A stretch of DNA of 64,000 bases from Montifringilla adamsi. Taxonomy: Eukaryota; Chordata; Aves; Passeriformes; Passeridae. The DNA lies in NCBI GenBank assembly GCA_017590115.1, contig JAGGNK010011003.1:3921899-3985898 (forward strand), given 5' to 3'. Shown piece after piece: positions 10,216 to 24,110 of this stretch (its first letter is position 1; each line of letters starts with the position of its first letter). The position numbers and the translations under genes were made by a program. The notes under the pieces are model-generated. The model was not told where the DNA came from, made no database searches, and saw only the letters and a program-made list of their open reading frames with translations.

Positions 10216-12340
10216 TCCCACGTAATCAACCAGTTATGGAAAGGCATAAATGCATATTTGCAGGGCTAAATATGTTCACTTGAGAATAAAAATGTTTGGA
10301 TGATTATCTATAAATTATCTGACATTCTCCAGACCACTCTGCTTTGGAAGTTGGATCGAAATTTGATGAATTACAAGCACGACACAAATGTTAGAGGAGA
10401 AGCTTTGCTTTGACTGTTTCTCTGGAAAAAAAACCAACAAAAAACCCCTAGAAGAATGGCAGGGATACACCAAAAAATACAATCCCTATGGAGCTGAGTT
10501 TCCAAAACCTCTCGAATTATTATTTCTCTGATTTCAGATAGTTTATCACTATTGGCACTTAATATCCCACTACTGATCTTGCCACAAATTTTTTTTTTTT
10601 AAAGTAAAGCAATAACCACGAAGTATGAGCAAAAAAAAAGTCCGTCTTAGAGGCAAAATAAATTTCCTCTGGACTTTCACAGGCTGTCAGGTCCCAAATA
10701 TCTCCCATTTCCCAATGACATTATTAATGCTGGTCTAGGAACTCTTCCATAGTTTGGGAGCCACAATTAAAATAACTGAGCTGCTTTTTTCATTTCCGTT
10801 TTTTCTGGCTGCGTTTGTCCATGTTCTTACACACTCAGATTCTCCTTATTTGTGGCAGCAAACCCTTTACTCTCCGTGGTGTTGAGCTCTCCAGCTCTTG
10901 AGGGATGTCATGGGACTGGAAGTAGAATTTATGTCAAACTCCCCTGCGAGGGAACGCGCTGCTAAAAGCTGGCTTTGTCTCGTTTGTATTTTTTTTTTAC
11001 TAGGCAGTGTTTGGGCTATAGACATGGATAATTCTGCATCTTGAATGCTTTGCACCAAATTGCCACATCAGCACTAAATACCTCCACTTAATTTTTCATT
11101 TGGACCCGATGAAACATTTTTTCCCATGGAAGGAAAAGTCTGGTCTTTGTGATCGTGGCACTGCCAGCCCAAGTTACAGTAAAGGTTAATCACAAACAAG
11201 AGACAAGTAAAGTAGACAAAGAGCATCATACACTTCACTTTTCAATGGATGTTTTCATAAATGTATGAATAATTTAAATTATCATTGCCGAGTATTTATT
11301 CGAGTGTTTCAGGGGAAAAAAATGCCTCCTCTTTTTTTTTTTTTTTTTTTTCTTTTTCCCCTCCTTGATTCTTTTCATTTCTGTCTCATCTCTTTTATGT
11401 GCTGCATCGGCTGTTTTCTTGCCATCTGAATCAGTTTTTTGGAACAATGGGATGTATGAGGGCTGAGGGGGCAGTGGAAGAATACAGCCCTTGTTGTACA
11501 CTCTGTGACTTGACATTGATTAATGAGGGTGCGGACATGGGCAGAATTTGATAGAGAGAGAAGGGGAAATTGGAGGACCTGAGGGCACCAGAAGGAGGAG
11601 GGCAAGGAGATGACAGAGAGGAGCAGAAGGATGGCAGTGAGTGCACAGCGAGTGGCGGAAGTCACCCCACCCAGGGCCAGAGATCTGGAATGGGGGAGAG
11701 ACACTTCCATGGCAGGAGAGTGTCCCCTCATGGTGACAGGGACATTTCAGGAGCATCTCCCACCTCTCCAGGGTTATCCTGCACAGCAAGACCCGCTGCG
11801 CCAACGTAACCCTTTCTCATTTTTCCCCAAAAATTAAATTTGGATCACTTGCCTCTCTTCTTCCTCTCATTCCTCGGTCTCCACTCTGTTGGTTTAACTC
11901 ATGAACAACGTGAAACACATAAAATGGAACACACAGAGGTTACAACTTTCCTGCAGGAGCCTAAAACCCTGTGCTGAAACAACCCTGAGATCCAGACCTT
12001 GTGGATGCAGGGGAGGGATTGATTGGTAGCACTTTGGAGAGAGAAAAGTCTCCTAAATCCTGTTCTTTCCATTGGATGGCTCTTATTTTCTCATGTGAAT
12101 AAATCAGAAGAAGTGATGCTGGTCAGAAAAGAGTTTGCACACTGATAAACCAGAGATGTTTCAGGAAAGTTGAAAGTTTGGTGTGGTTCTTAAGTGACTT
12201 TTTTTAAAATCCCACCTTGCCCCTTCAGAAGTAGAGGCCCAAAATTTGCTTCATCAGTTGGTGAAGTTGTAGAAGGGCAACGTGTTCCTTGCTGGGTGGT
12301 TTGGGTTTAACAAAGCCACCAGGTTCTCTTTACTTGTATT
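10216..12340. other. Intronic DNA, repeat-poor
   Basis: Mostly unique, AT-rich sequence with a 20-T tract at 11332-11351. 10900-11110 has a CpG-containing, non-repetitive stretch that may be conserved. No exon recognised. Confidence 0.45.
11332..11351. repeat. Poly-T tract (20 T)
   Basis: Uninterrupted T homopolymer. Confidence 0.95.
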
Positions 12341-12444
12341 AAAAAAAAAAAAAAAAAAAAAAGTTTTTTGTAAAAAAAAAAAACCCAAAAAAAAACAAAA
12401 AAAAAACCAAAAAAAAACCAAAAAAAAAACAAACAAAAAAAAAA
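12341..12444. repeat. A-rich low-complexity tract
   Basis: A 22-A run followed by repeated aaaaccaaaaa/aaaaacaaaaa blocks with few interruptions. Confidence 0.95.
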
Positions 12445-12529
12445 GTTTGTTGTAAAGTAGAAAAACTCAGAAAAAAGAACAATAACAGGTGACTGCCATC
12501 CTTTAGGATCCAGTTCCTGAAGTAACCCA

Positions 12530-12815
12530 GGAAAAGATGGAGAGAAATTTTTTACAAGAACGTGTAGTGACAGGACAAGGGGGGATGGCTTCAAACTGAC
12601 AGAGAGTGAGTTTGGATTAGAGATGAGGAAGAAACTTTTCCCTGGGAGGGTGGTGAGGCACTGGAACATTGAAGTGGTGGCTGGTTCCCATACCTGGAAG
12701 TGTCCAAAGCCAGGTTGGATGCGGCTTGGGGCACCCTGGGATAGTGGAAGCTGTCCCTGCCATAGCAGGGGTGGAATGAGACGAGTTTTAAGGTCCCTTC
12801 AAACCCTTCTGGGTC
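12530..12815 (+). mobile_element. CR1 fragment, plus strand
   Basis: Reads in CR1 order: ggggatggcttcaaactgac, gagggtggtgaggcactgg, gtccaaagccaggttggatg, gctgtccctgccatagcagg, and tttaaggtcccttcaaaccc at the 3' end. 5'-truncated and diverged. Confidence 0.9.
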
Positions 12816-15800
12816 TTTCCCACCCTGCTCCAGGACTGACTGTGGGTCTTCCCTTGCTGCTGGTTTGCTGAGCTGGGAACTGCAGGGGTGAAGCTCTGAG
12901 CCACACAAGGTGAGCCACATTTCCCTTTCCAGCACGGGGGGCACAGTTTGTGCTGCTTCTGGTCCTGCAAGGTGCACCTGAATAGCCCTGAACTCTCAGG
13001 TCTGGCTGGCAGGACCTGCCCTCTGCAGAGACAGATCAAAGCTGCTGGCTCAGACAGGTCCCCAAAGTGCTCAAAAGCCACCTGAAAGCTTCACACTGCC
13101 CTGTGTGAGGTGTCAGGAGCAGGGGAACCACTAGAGCTGCTCTGGCAGGGAATTACAGCACGTTTGGGACCCCAGTAAAGACAGGACCTAGGGTACAGGT
13201 TGGAATTATTGCTATTAAAAACATCACTATAATCCTCCTGGTCAGAAATCTTTACAAACCCCACTTTTGATGAAACCTGGAAACTAAGCTGGGCTTTCAG
13301 AAATTTCAGCCAGAAGGAGAGAAAGAGAATCCACCCAAACCAGCCCGTTCTCAGACTCAAATTCAAATTGTTTTGCCTCTCTGCAGCGCCCCAGATAAAT
13401 TCGATATCTGCCAGCTCATGGACTGTTCATGTGCTAATCCCACTCAGACCCTCATTCAGGGCTGGTCTCTTTTGCATAAAACATTAAATGTTGGTTTGAG
13501 GGGACAGTTGTCCCTACCCCCTGTGCGGGATCTCTCCCCACCAGCCTCTGGCCACTCCAACCCTGTCTCATTTTCTCAGAGTGAAAGATCCTGGCTCTGC
13601 TGTGTGTGAATATAAAAGGAACACAGAAAAGTCTCACTGATGAGCACAGAATCTGCTCCCTGTCTCCCCTCTGCCCGGAGCACCACCAGCTTTAATTTCT
13701 CACCCAAAGAGCACCACAAAAACCCTGCTCCTGGCTTAGGCTCACGCAATCTGTTTGGGATTTCTGGGTGCGGAGGCAAAAGCAACACCCTGTCCCCCAA
13801 CATCTGGCTGAGAATGAGATCTCAGACTTTTTCTCTGGGCAGACTCTTCCAGCCTTCCCCTTTCTCCCTCCTCTTTGCATCCAAGACAAGCAGCCCAGTG
13901 ATCACCTGCAATGGCAGCCCCAGAGGGTGACCTGAGCCCTAGAGCTACTGCTGGAACAAATGAGAGAGCTTAACTAGAGCAAGACTGGCATAAAAAGGAA
14001 AGGGGAAAAAAGAGAGGAACAAAGATTCCGTCCAATTTGCTCTTTTGGGCATTGTAAAAACTGGCCTGTTTCCCAGTATATCACTCTGCCATTGAATAAG
14101 GTCAATTGCAGAGCAGTTCTTCAGTCATCCTGATGGGTTTTCATGAGAAAGTGAATGGAGTGCAAATTAGCCAAAGTCGTCACAAGCTTTTTTACTGTCA
14201 CTCCAAGCCTGACAGTCCAAAGGAAAATGAGGATTAATAAATCTAACGAACTTTCTCCATTCTCCAAGCCAGGTTAGGAAACTATTTATTGTCTCTCTTT
14301 TTCTGTGTTTCATCCATTTCGCCTACTGTGGTGAAGCATTTGGAGAAGAAAGGAACAACAGCCGCACGCACACACACGCTCACACACACCCCCAGAGCTC
14401 AGCCCCTCCAGAGCCATGGCCACAGCACAAAATAAAGGCACTGCCAGCAAGAAAATCAAGTTTTTAAAATAACTCTGCCTCGTACGCACCGCGTAGAGTT
14501 TTAGATGAACCCTCGTCATTGCTCATTCCCGTTAATTAATATGGGCTCAGTGTGTTGAACATAAATATTTTATGGGAGAAAGAAGAGCTGCTAGAAAAGC
14601 TTTAAAATTACCTTTTTGGAGGGCAGAAAATGAGTTTCAAGTTAAAGGATTAGTTTCAAGTGAAAGGAAAAGTTTTTTGACAATTATATCACATGTAAAG
14701 TGGATTTTAGTGCAGCTTCAGTAATTATTTTTCAGTAGCTACTGAAAGGACACAAATCTTACCTAATTTATAAAAAAATAATTTGTATTTGAGTAGGTTT
14801 TAAAACTTGCTTAACTTAGAGAACTGCCTGAAGCATTCCCAGAGAACAGGAAATCACACAGAAGGGATGCAAAGGACTCTAGGAACCATTTCAGTTTTTA
14901 GGATTGGAAGTTTAAGACTGTGTGTCTATTTCTGCAGATATTTATGGATTTAAATCAGGATAATGAAAATCTGTCCAAGTTCACAGCTGGACAACACGTT
15001 ACCCATGTAACTCCTATACACTGGGATTCCTACATGATTTTCCTTCAACATCTCCAAAGTCCTTAAAAACTTCCCTGAACAAGGCCTTGGGCTGCCTGAA
15101 AATAAATGTTTGAGCTGTCAGAATTCTTGTTTTCAGCCCCAATTTAAGCCATTTCCCATTTGCAGTAAAATAGGTGGAGAAAAGGAGACAAAGGGATCAA
15201 TCCCTTGCTCCTGTCCTTGGAATAAGAGCCTGAGAGGAGACCAACCCAAATTGCAGGTTTCTACTGTAATTTCAGCTAAAAGTGATCAACTCCCCCCTGA
15301 TTTCTGAGGATTGGGAATACAGTAATGGTGGGAGCAAGCAAAATGTACAATATACAAAATTTGGCACCTGGATCCTCATTAAAACCCCTCTGATATTGTG
15401 AATTAGGACAAAGATGATGAGGGAACATTGAACTGCTCACACAAAACCAACCATGGCTTTTTAAAAGTAAAATGCTGAACTTCAACACTGGCTACAGCCA
15501 AAAATTATCCTGTTTCCCCTCCTTCTTCAATGAAAACTTATTTCAAAATGTGCTTCATGTTGGTGCTGACAATGAGTTATTCCTCTCCCAGCAAAATCTC
15601 CTAAAATTCCTTCATTAATAACCAGGAAAAAGTTCAATAGACAAACCACAAAGTTTTACTCTGGAAGCTACTCAGAAAAAAAAAAAATCTTTAATTTTTT
15701 CCACCTTTTTTTGGCACAATAAAAATCATAACAAAAAAATAATCATTAAATACCTGTTTGGTATTTAATCCTCGTGGCTGCAGTGGGTGACAAGCCAGGG

Positions 15801-18800
15801 GAAAGCCAACTCCAAGACCTTGTTTCAACACTTTGTTTTCAGCTTTTCTGTGGAGACACTCACCAGAATAAATTCCACCTGAGGAAGCTCATGCCCCTGT
15901 CTGAGTAACTGAAGAAAAATTGTTGAGCATTCAGAGCAATCTGGGCTTTGTTGAGATTTCCCTTCTCCTACTTTTACAGTCACTTGTCATTCTGTTTAAT
16001 AAGAGAGAAAACTTTCCTGACCAGCTAAATTAGGCCATTCAAGACGTTAAGGAAAACACACATACCCTGAAGTAAAGGTAAAATTATGCTGCAATCATCA
16101 AATCAGCCTTCTCTTCTTTATCCCATCTGTATATTCTCCTTGGAAAAGCTGGAGCAGGGGCTCCACGAGCAGCACAGCCCTACCTGCCTGCCACTGCAAT
16201 TGCTGGTATTTTAATCTCATCAAAGAATCTGAGTTTTTCTTCCTGCTGTTTTGACTTTGCTGTCTCTTAGCCCTGTCACATTCACTAGTTTTGAATAAGT
16301 GCAGAACTTGCATTTACAGAATTTGCAATCTGCGAGATTGTTTAAGTGATTTATCAAATACTTTGATTGAACACTTATTGCTGCTCCAGTTCTGAATCTC
16401 ATTTAAATTGACTGGGCTTGACATAAGCCTTTGGAGTGAACACAGAAGTGAGTCCAGGCTCTGGAAGGTTCAGCACGAGGGGGAAGAAAGTTCCACCTCC
16501 AGTCCCAGCACTTCTGGAATTATACCCTGATAAAATCAGTGCTCTCTATTCCTTATTAAGCATTTTATGTCTGAGAAAACCACAGTCAGATGGACTTTAT
16601 CTTATTGGTGATACAGCACAACAGCTCTGAAAGTTCATTCAGAAAACACAGAGCACCCCCCAGGGTTCTAAACCAGAAAATTTGGATTTTCTCTCAGTGG
16701 TGATGAAGGGCACAGACCTTTGGCAGGCTCTGCTCAGCCACAACCACATCTCTCAAGCCCAAGTTAAAATCACTTTGCACTCACAGACAACCCTCAGACC
16801 AAAGAAAGGCTGTAAGCTCTGAAATACCTAAAAACTTGAAAAAATTGTGATTTTTTTTGTCATCAGATGGATGATGAACCTCTGAGGGATGCTAAGCAAA
16901 TCTGGGGCAAATGGATTTGAAGGTGTACAGAGACATCACCCAAAGGGAAGAAACAAAACTCTTCCAAATTAGAAGGCAGTGTAACACAGACACCACTGGA
17001 AGGCATGGAGCACCACTTCTGCTCCATGGAGGCATTTCAATTCAACTATTTGTTTATCAAATTCATGCAATTCCCTCTTTTTTCCTAGATTTGTGTAGAA
17101 CAAACACAGTCTCCAAGACCATGTGCTGCCTGCCACATCCCTTCCCATGGGAGAACCACTTAGAAACAAAATTCAGGCACGATTAAAAGCACAGGAGTGC
17201 TTTTAAATGACAAATTACACAGAGAGGAGGGCCAGGGGCAGGGTGGATTCCAAGCACCTGGGAGGTGATCAGGTACAGTGTTCACTGTGGGTAACAAGCA
17301 GAGGTAGAAGGAATGAAGAGGATTTGTTTCAGCCCATCAGGGATTAAATGAAATTCTCCTGCAGCACAACGGTCCCGAGGCTTTCTTGCTAAATCTGTTG
17401 TCTTTCAGGCTCATGGCATTTTCAATGCTTCCTCCAAACTCATGTGGGATAATGCACTCCCAAAAAGTAGGCTCTAGGTATGCACATTCTTAAAATCAAC
17501 CACTCAACACGCATCCAAATAAAAGTGAGCTTTCCTCCCCATTTTCCCCAAGAAAGGAAGCTCAGAGCCCTTTTATGCATTGTGAATGGCCCACCTAATT
17601 TAGACTGAATTATACCCTAACCTTCATTTCCCCTTTACTTCTTTGCTCCATTCAGCAGTTTCTGACTTCAGCTAATTCACTAACAATCCCAGCTGGTCCT
17701 TCCCAGCTCCCAGTTCTTTAGCACATTGTCCAAGGAAACTATGTGCTCCCATCTACACTGGTATTCCACTCTCCAATTAACCTACTGCTGAGAGGCTTTA
17801 CCCCTTTCCACCATCCATTCCTCTGCACAGATTTTTTTTTTTTTTTTTTAACCTTTTACTTCTTGAATGAAAGTGCAGGAGATCCCTTCCAGGTGAGAAG
17901 GTGTTAAATTTATTTGCTGAAGGTTACTCAGGAAGACACGACCCAGGATGGGGATGAGAGCCCTGAAAGAAAACCCTGCTTGATCTCCAGCTCTTTTCAA
18001 AGCTGAGTGTTAAGGAACGGAGGTTTAAGGTAGAAGTAAACAAATAACAAAAGAATTTGCACACTTGCTCTGTGGCAGGCGTGTGCTTGCTCTGAGTGCT
18101 GAACCCTGGCAGAGGAGCCAGCTCAGCCAGAGGTGTGCCTGGGGTTTGATCCACACACAGATGGCACTGCTGGAGACAGGGGCATGGATTTGTGTTCTCC
18201 TTCTTTAAAATAATCAGTTGAATTTTTATCTCACAGCTCTAACTCTGGTGGCAGCAGAGGGAAGGCCTGTGGGCCTGTGGGCCTCACTATGAGATTTTTG
18301 CCATGTCTGCGAGAGAAACCTTGACCCACATTTCAGATCTATTCCACTGATTACTTCATCTACAAATACATATTTTTATATATTTCTATTTTTAAGTTTT
18401 ACCTGATCAGGAACAGAGATTAGCCCAATCATTTGGGTGCCCGATCACATTTGCACCAATAGAACAAACCGGATGGAAATTGTTCTGCCATTTTGGGATA
18501 AAGCCAAGGCTTCAACATCTTGGAGTCCCCTACCAAACAACATTTTACACCCAGAATTCCCACAGCAAATGTTAATAAATCTGGATTCAGACTGGAGCCT
18601 TGTCTCTCTAACAGTGAGGGCCTGCACATCACCCCTGCTGATGAAAAGTGTCCCCCTCTTCACCTAAACCTTTATGGTTATCCCAAAAACTACTTCCTTA
18701 TGTAGATTAAGACCACATTTTAGAAGATCTGAACTTCCATGTTTGCTTCCTGAAATCCATTTAACGTTTCCCTCTCTCCCACCATGCCAAGTCTCTTCTT

Positions 18801-20297
18801 CCTTGGTAAATGGCCTGGATCTCATCATTGACAAGATCCCAGATAAAACAAAGACAGGGAAAAATGTAATTACTGACTATTAAACACCAACCTTCCCCAG
18901 TCCCTCTTTTCTTGTATATTTGCTTAGAAGCAAGTGAGCAGAACAACAGCCCCTTGCTCAGAAAGTGGGGCTGGGAATCAGGCAGTGAGAAAGTCAATAT
19001 GGAGCAGTGTGTCCATTTGTTTTGATTTATCTCACTAACTTCAATTGACAGTTAATTCATCAGAGGAGGAAAATGCCAGTCTAGTGAAAACACAGCTCGT
19101 GAAGGAGAGAGAACCGAGTGGAAAACACAGAGTGTGGATAATACAGGTAATAAATTAAAGGATACAGTATCAGTATTTTATCATTCCCATTCTGGATTTG
19201 CTGTATCCCAACTCTTGCCAATTACAATTTATAGTGAGCAGTAAATTTACACTGATTTATTTCACAAACCCTTTACAAAATGAGGTGACTTTGGAAAACA
19301 GGAAAAGACAGGGAAAGGAGTTACTTTGGCTCAAATTCCTAAATCTGAAATTTCCAGCAGCAACAACAAACCCTTGTAACAAACCACAGGCGAGATGAAA
19401 ATTTACACTGAGAACATTGGCCTGGATCTAAAATCCACAAAAAGATTGAAGGGTTGAAAATGGGATTTGCACCAGTGACACCAGTACAGGGGGTGGGGAT
19501 GCACTGGGAGCCTCACATACCCCTGTGGGCTGATCCATGGGATGCCTCACAGGGCTGGGTATCCCCCTCACCCAGGGAAATGCTCCAGGTATTCCCTGGT
19601 TTAACCCCCTGACCCCACAGCTCCTCTCTTGGAGTATTTTCTTATCACCCAGCAACATTTCATTTCTCCCTGCTCAGGGGATTTTTGCCTTCAATGCCCC
19701 TCTTTCCCTAAGGATGGTTTTCAGGTTGGGCTTTGCCTGACCTTAGGACAACATCAGTGACAATAAAAGCTGGAGGTGGGATCTGGGGAGGCTGTGAGAG
19801 CCTGGCCCATCAAGTAAGAGACATCAGACAGAAAATCCCTGATGGGATCAATGTATGAATTTATTTTTCTTCATACCATCCCCATCCTTTCTGAACCTCC
19901 TGATCTCCTGTGTTCTGGAAGTCGCCTTTCCCTACAAAAAGCAGAACTTGCTTGTATTCAATTTAAACACTTTTCCCAGTTGTTTCATCAAATGCTCCTG
20001 TACAAGGATCCTGTTTGTTCTTAAATCCCAGTCTGAAGTTCAGCCTTGCACAGACACAACTTGGCTTATTCTTCCCTGCATATTCTAAATTAAATTCTAA
20101 ATAGTCTAAAATTAACCTCATGTGTATTTGAATGACAGTTAACCTGTGATCTTCTTGTCCCATTCACTGAGTTTTGCAGGGCTACTGCATATTTTGGGCA
20201 CCATCCCTGATGCTGAACTTCCATTAGGAGTGCTGCTCCTCCACTCAGCAGCAAACCCCAATTTCTGCTCCAAAGAACACAGCTCAACAAGGAGCTG

Positions 20298-20330
<33 letters not shown>

Positions 20331-21024
20331 CATTAAACCACCTTCTATGCTTGTTAAACCCCAAGCACAGCTGCAGGGAACTAGAAGAAATTAAGCTTCT
20401 TTCTGTCCATTTCCCAGGAAACTGGACAAGAGCCAGAAATAATCTGTCCTGCTTGAAGCATCTGCATTTTGCCTCCACAACTCTCCAGAAAGGCACCATC
20501 TCCATCTCCCTGACATGCTGCTGAAATTCATTTTGGAGATGATAAAACCACTCAGGAATAGCAAAAGATCCTTCACTTCTGAACGTGGGAGTGTCCCTAA
20601 ATCAAGATTTGGGACAATGGTTCAGAATGGCTGCTCTCACTTTTGGTTTCAGCATGAAAACTTGGTGCAAGTTATCAACATTTTGGTTTGTTGGATTGTG
20701 AAGCTAAAAAAGGGATTAAACACAACAACCAAAAAAAGATTGTGTCAAATCTGAAAATCCTACACCTTCCATATTACTGGCTAAAGGCTGCAAAGGCACC
20801 AAATTGGGGTAGGACACAGGAGAGGGAAAGGAACCACAGCCTGAATTTTCACCCAAATGCCTAAATTAAATCACAAGTCTTGCAAAGGTTTAGAGAAATC
20901 TGGATATTTCTGTTTTGTTCACAAGGCACTGAAGTGGGGGGAGTTATTGCTCAGAAAGGAAAATATCAATTATTGCAGTAGGATTTATTGGTATGTATGG
21001 TCCCATAGGCCAAAATGCCAGTGA
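12816..21024. other. Intronic DNA, no gene seen; possible conserved elements
   Basis: About 8 kb with almost no recognisable transposon. Poly-T at 17832-17849 and 20301-20330. 13380-13500 (ctcttttgcataaaac, octamer-like) and 14040-14720 (repeat-free, TAAT-rich, sparse CpG) look more like preserved non-coding DNA than decayed repeat. Open frames are short and unremarkable. Confidence 0.4.
20301..20330. repeat. Poly-T tract (30 T)
   Basis: Uninterrupted T homopolymer. Confidence 0.95.
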
Positions 21025-21482
21025 ACTCCTTAAAATACCTAAAAATTAGATATACTGTTTTATTATACAGATACACAATTTTCTACTATATAGGTATAAC
21101 TCTTTAAAATGCCTAAAAATCAGATATACTGTTTTATTATAGAGGTACATGATTTAATACTGTACAGGTGTAACTCCTCAAAATACCTAAAAAATACATA
21201 TACTGTTTTATTATATAGGTGCATGATTTTAGAAGGTACAGGTATAACTCCTTAAAATACCTAAACATTAGGTATACTGTTTTATTATATAGGTACATGA
21301 TTTCATACTATATAGATATAACTCCTTAAAGTACCTAAAATTAAATATACTGTTTTATTAGACAGGTACACAATTTTGTACTATATAACTCCTTAAAACA
21401 CCTAAAAATCAGATATACTGTTTTATTATATAGGTGCATGATTTTATACTGTACAGGTATAATTCCTTAAAATACCTTAAAA
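21025..21482. repeat. AT-rich minisatellite, ~72-bp unit
   Basis: About six and a half units of roughly 69-74 bp. Each contains ccttaaaatacctaaaaat, agatatactgttttattat, and a tail of the ataggtacatgatttta / ctatataggtataact type. Units differ by point changes and one short deletion near 21380. Confidence 0.93.
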
Positions 21483-23599
21483 CTTTAAAATCATCCCAAA
21501 ATGTTGATCTTTTATCTGCACCCATTTCTAAACACCCTGTTGTTGATGTTCAGCATCACCTGAGTGCAACACCCATTTCTCAAGCTGGTCCCACAGCACA
21601 TTTTCACTTACTGCTGCCACACCCCCACCTGCAGCAACTTCCTTGCTTTCCAGCAAAATCTTTGGAAACATTTGGAATGTTTGGAAACGTTCCAGAACGT
21701 TCTGATACACCAAAAATCCAAACAAAATGCTGGAGGTGCAAGCTGTGCTTGTCTTAGATGGGGATGTTTCTGCTCCCTGGCTGGGCCCTGCAGTTCCACC
21801 AGGACACAAGGCATCACCACAGCCCCAGCAACAACCAAAATCCCTGGGGTTGCACCAAATTCTCCCCCTGTAAAAAGTTTTATTTACTCCAAGGAATGAA
21901 ACACAACGAGCCAAGTTTGATGGATAAGGATTTCCCCCATTCAGCTGAGCAGGCTGTGATTTAACAGAAAAGTTTCCATGTTGTTAAATAACCTTCTTCT
22001 TTGTTACATAAAAGACGAAGGAAGCTAAGAGGTGTAAGCAGGAAAGCAGAATCAGATGTTTTATGGTGTTTAGGGCTGGAATTATCCAGTCCCACTAAAG
22101 CTGCTGGGAAATTCACCCCAACTACAGCTGTCAACTCTCTCCTCCTTCAAAAGACAAATATTTATTCCCCTCCTCGCAGCAATTCCTTTAGACTGTGGCT
22201 GTTGTCAGCTACGGGAGAATCATGGCTTTGCTGTTGGGATCTTTGACATTTGTCAAGTTCACTTCAAAAAATTTCCCCTCTTGCAGCGTTAAAATCACAC
22301 TCACAAGAAAAGTTTTGCTGCTCTGCTGCACCAAAACGCTTTGGATGTAGACCAGTTTTTAAAACTTGCTCTGAATCAATAAATTGGACTTAAATTTGCT
22401 TTATTAACAGCACTGAAGGAGCTGAGCCTATCCCCCTTCCCTGCCCTGCTTGAGGACAGACACAGAGCCCTTGCAAAAGGACTGGGGACACTGCTCAGTC
22501 CTGCTACCCTCTGCCTCGAGACAGGAGGTTTATCCAGCTCCTCACATCACTCTTCTTTTCCAAACATTTGGCTGTGGTGGCTCGCCCCCCTCCTCTTCCC
22601 TTCCCCTTGCTCCAAGTTTAAGGCAGTTCAGCACTTACGGTCATTTACAGCTTACATCCCAGCAAATCCAGAAGGTGTCTGATGAAAAAGAGGGACTAGC
22701 CAAGCATCTTAATCCCCCTGTTCATTCATGCTCTCTGTAATGTTCTTTCAGGCCTCTGCTGAGAGACTAGGCTGAAATGAAGGCTGATAAATTAGTCTGG
22801 AGGGAAACAAGGCAGATTCTGCTTGTAAAAGGTCATTCCAACTTTGTTCTGGGTGAGGGTTTATCTTGACTGCAGCTGCGACAGACAATGGCCGGGGCCT
22901 AAACGGCAGAAATCCAACTCTGCTCACGAAATTACTGTGCTGATAAGGGAGAATGGGCTTCAGGGAGATCTAAATGGGAAAAGGGAGGTGGGGGACAAGG
23001 GTGAGCTGTAGGTATTTTTGAACAGGATGGAGCAGGGATGGCACAATGAGATGTACGATTAAAGCAGGGCGCTGTCCCAGAGGGAAGGAGCACATGGCTG
23101 CCTGAGCAGAGCCAAAGGGAGGAAAAAGCTCCTGTGTGTGCTGAGGGAAAGGTCTCAGTGCTACACAGGTGTGGAGGGGCTGAACCTGGAGCAGACAGGT
23201 TATAGAACACACCAGGCACAGAGGTGGCTCTGGAAGGTCAGGGCTGCACCCCTCAGGGTTCAGGCGTCGCTTCCAGGACACGCAGGGATTCATTTCCCCA
23301 GCAGCACGTGCCCAAGAGCAGCCAAAACAAACCCCAGCAAGGAGAGAGCAGGAGAAGGACACTGAGTGAGAACACTCCTCAGGGGAAAACTCTATTTTCT
23401 TTAATAACTTTTTGTGCTTTTCTGGGCAAAGAGAGTAAATGGTGGGTTGTGAGGAGCCACCCTCCAGTCTGTGCTTCTGATGGAGTGAGTCCCCTGAGAG
23501 ATGTCTCCTCCATGGACACATCCCACTGGAACCTGCACATCCCCAGCACTGCAGACACCCCAGAGGGTCACAGCCCACTGTCACCCCTCTGGAACCTGA
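21483..23599. other. Intronic DNA with a candidate regulatory stretch
   Basis: 22740-22960 is repeat-free with TAAT cores, a TTATC (GATA-type) site, several CpGs and an ACAATGG (SOX-type) word, and could be a conserved element. The two overlapping open frames around 22970-23760 lie on opposite strands and match nothing. Confidence 0.4.
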
Positions 23600-24110
23600 T
23601 TGCAGCTCCACTCAGGCCTGGAGCTGAGACCCCCCTGCCTCCAGCAGGGATCCAGCTCAGGATGGACATGGAGCTGCTGGAGAGAGCCCAGAGGAGGCTC
23701 CTGGATGGTCAGAGGGATGGAGCAGCAGATTTGGGATTGTCCAGCCTGGAGAACAGAAGGTGACCTAATTGTGGCCTTCCAGCACCCTGGAGGGAGCCAA
23801 CAGAAAAAAATGGAGAAAAACCATTTACAGGGACCTGGAGTGCCAGGCCAAGTGGGAATGTTCAAACTGACAGAGGAGGATTAGATTGGAGATTAGGGAA
23901 GAAAATTCCTCCCTGTGAGGGTGGTGGGGCCCTGGCACAGGGTGCCCAGAGAAGCTGTGGCTGCCCCTGGATCCCTGGAAGTGCCCAAGGCCAGGCTGGA
24001 CAGGGCTTGGGAGCGAGCTGGGACAGTGGAAGGTGTCCCTGCCCATGGAATGAGGTGGGTTTTAATGTCCGTTCCAACCCTTCCCAGGACTCCATGATTT
24101 TGCTGTCTGT
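23600..24110 (+). mobile_element. CR1 fragment, plus strand, longest in window
   Basis: About 500 bp in CR1 order: tggagctgctggagagagcc, gattgtccagcctggagaac, aaggtgacctaattgtggcc, a body containing gaggattagattggagatta, then gggtgcccagagaagctgtg, ggccaggctggacagggctt and a ccgttccaaccc 3' end. The left limit is approximate. No intact reverse transcriptase segment. Confidence 0.92.

Noticed and set aside
22970..23763. Overlapping opposite-strand open frames of 213 and 179 codons
   Set aside because: They have no recognisable domains, overlap on both strands, and the right part runs into a CR1 element; the GC-rich composition explains the lack of stops.
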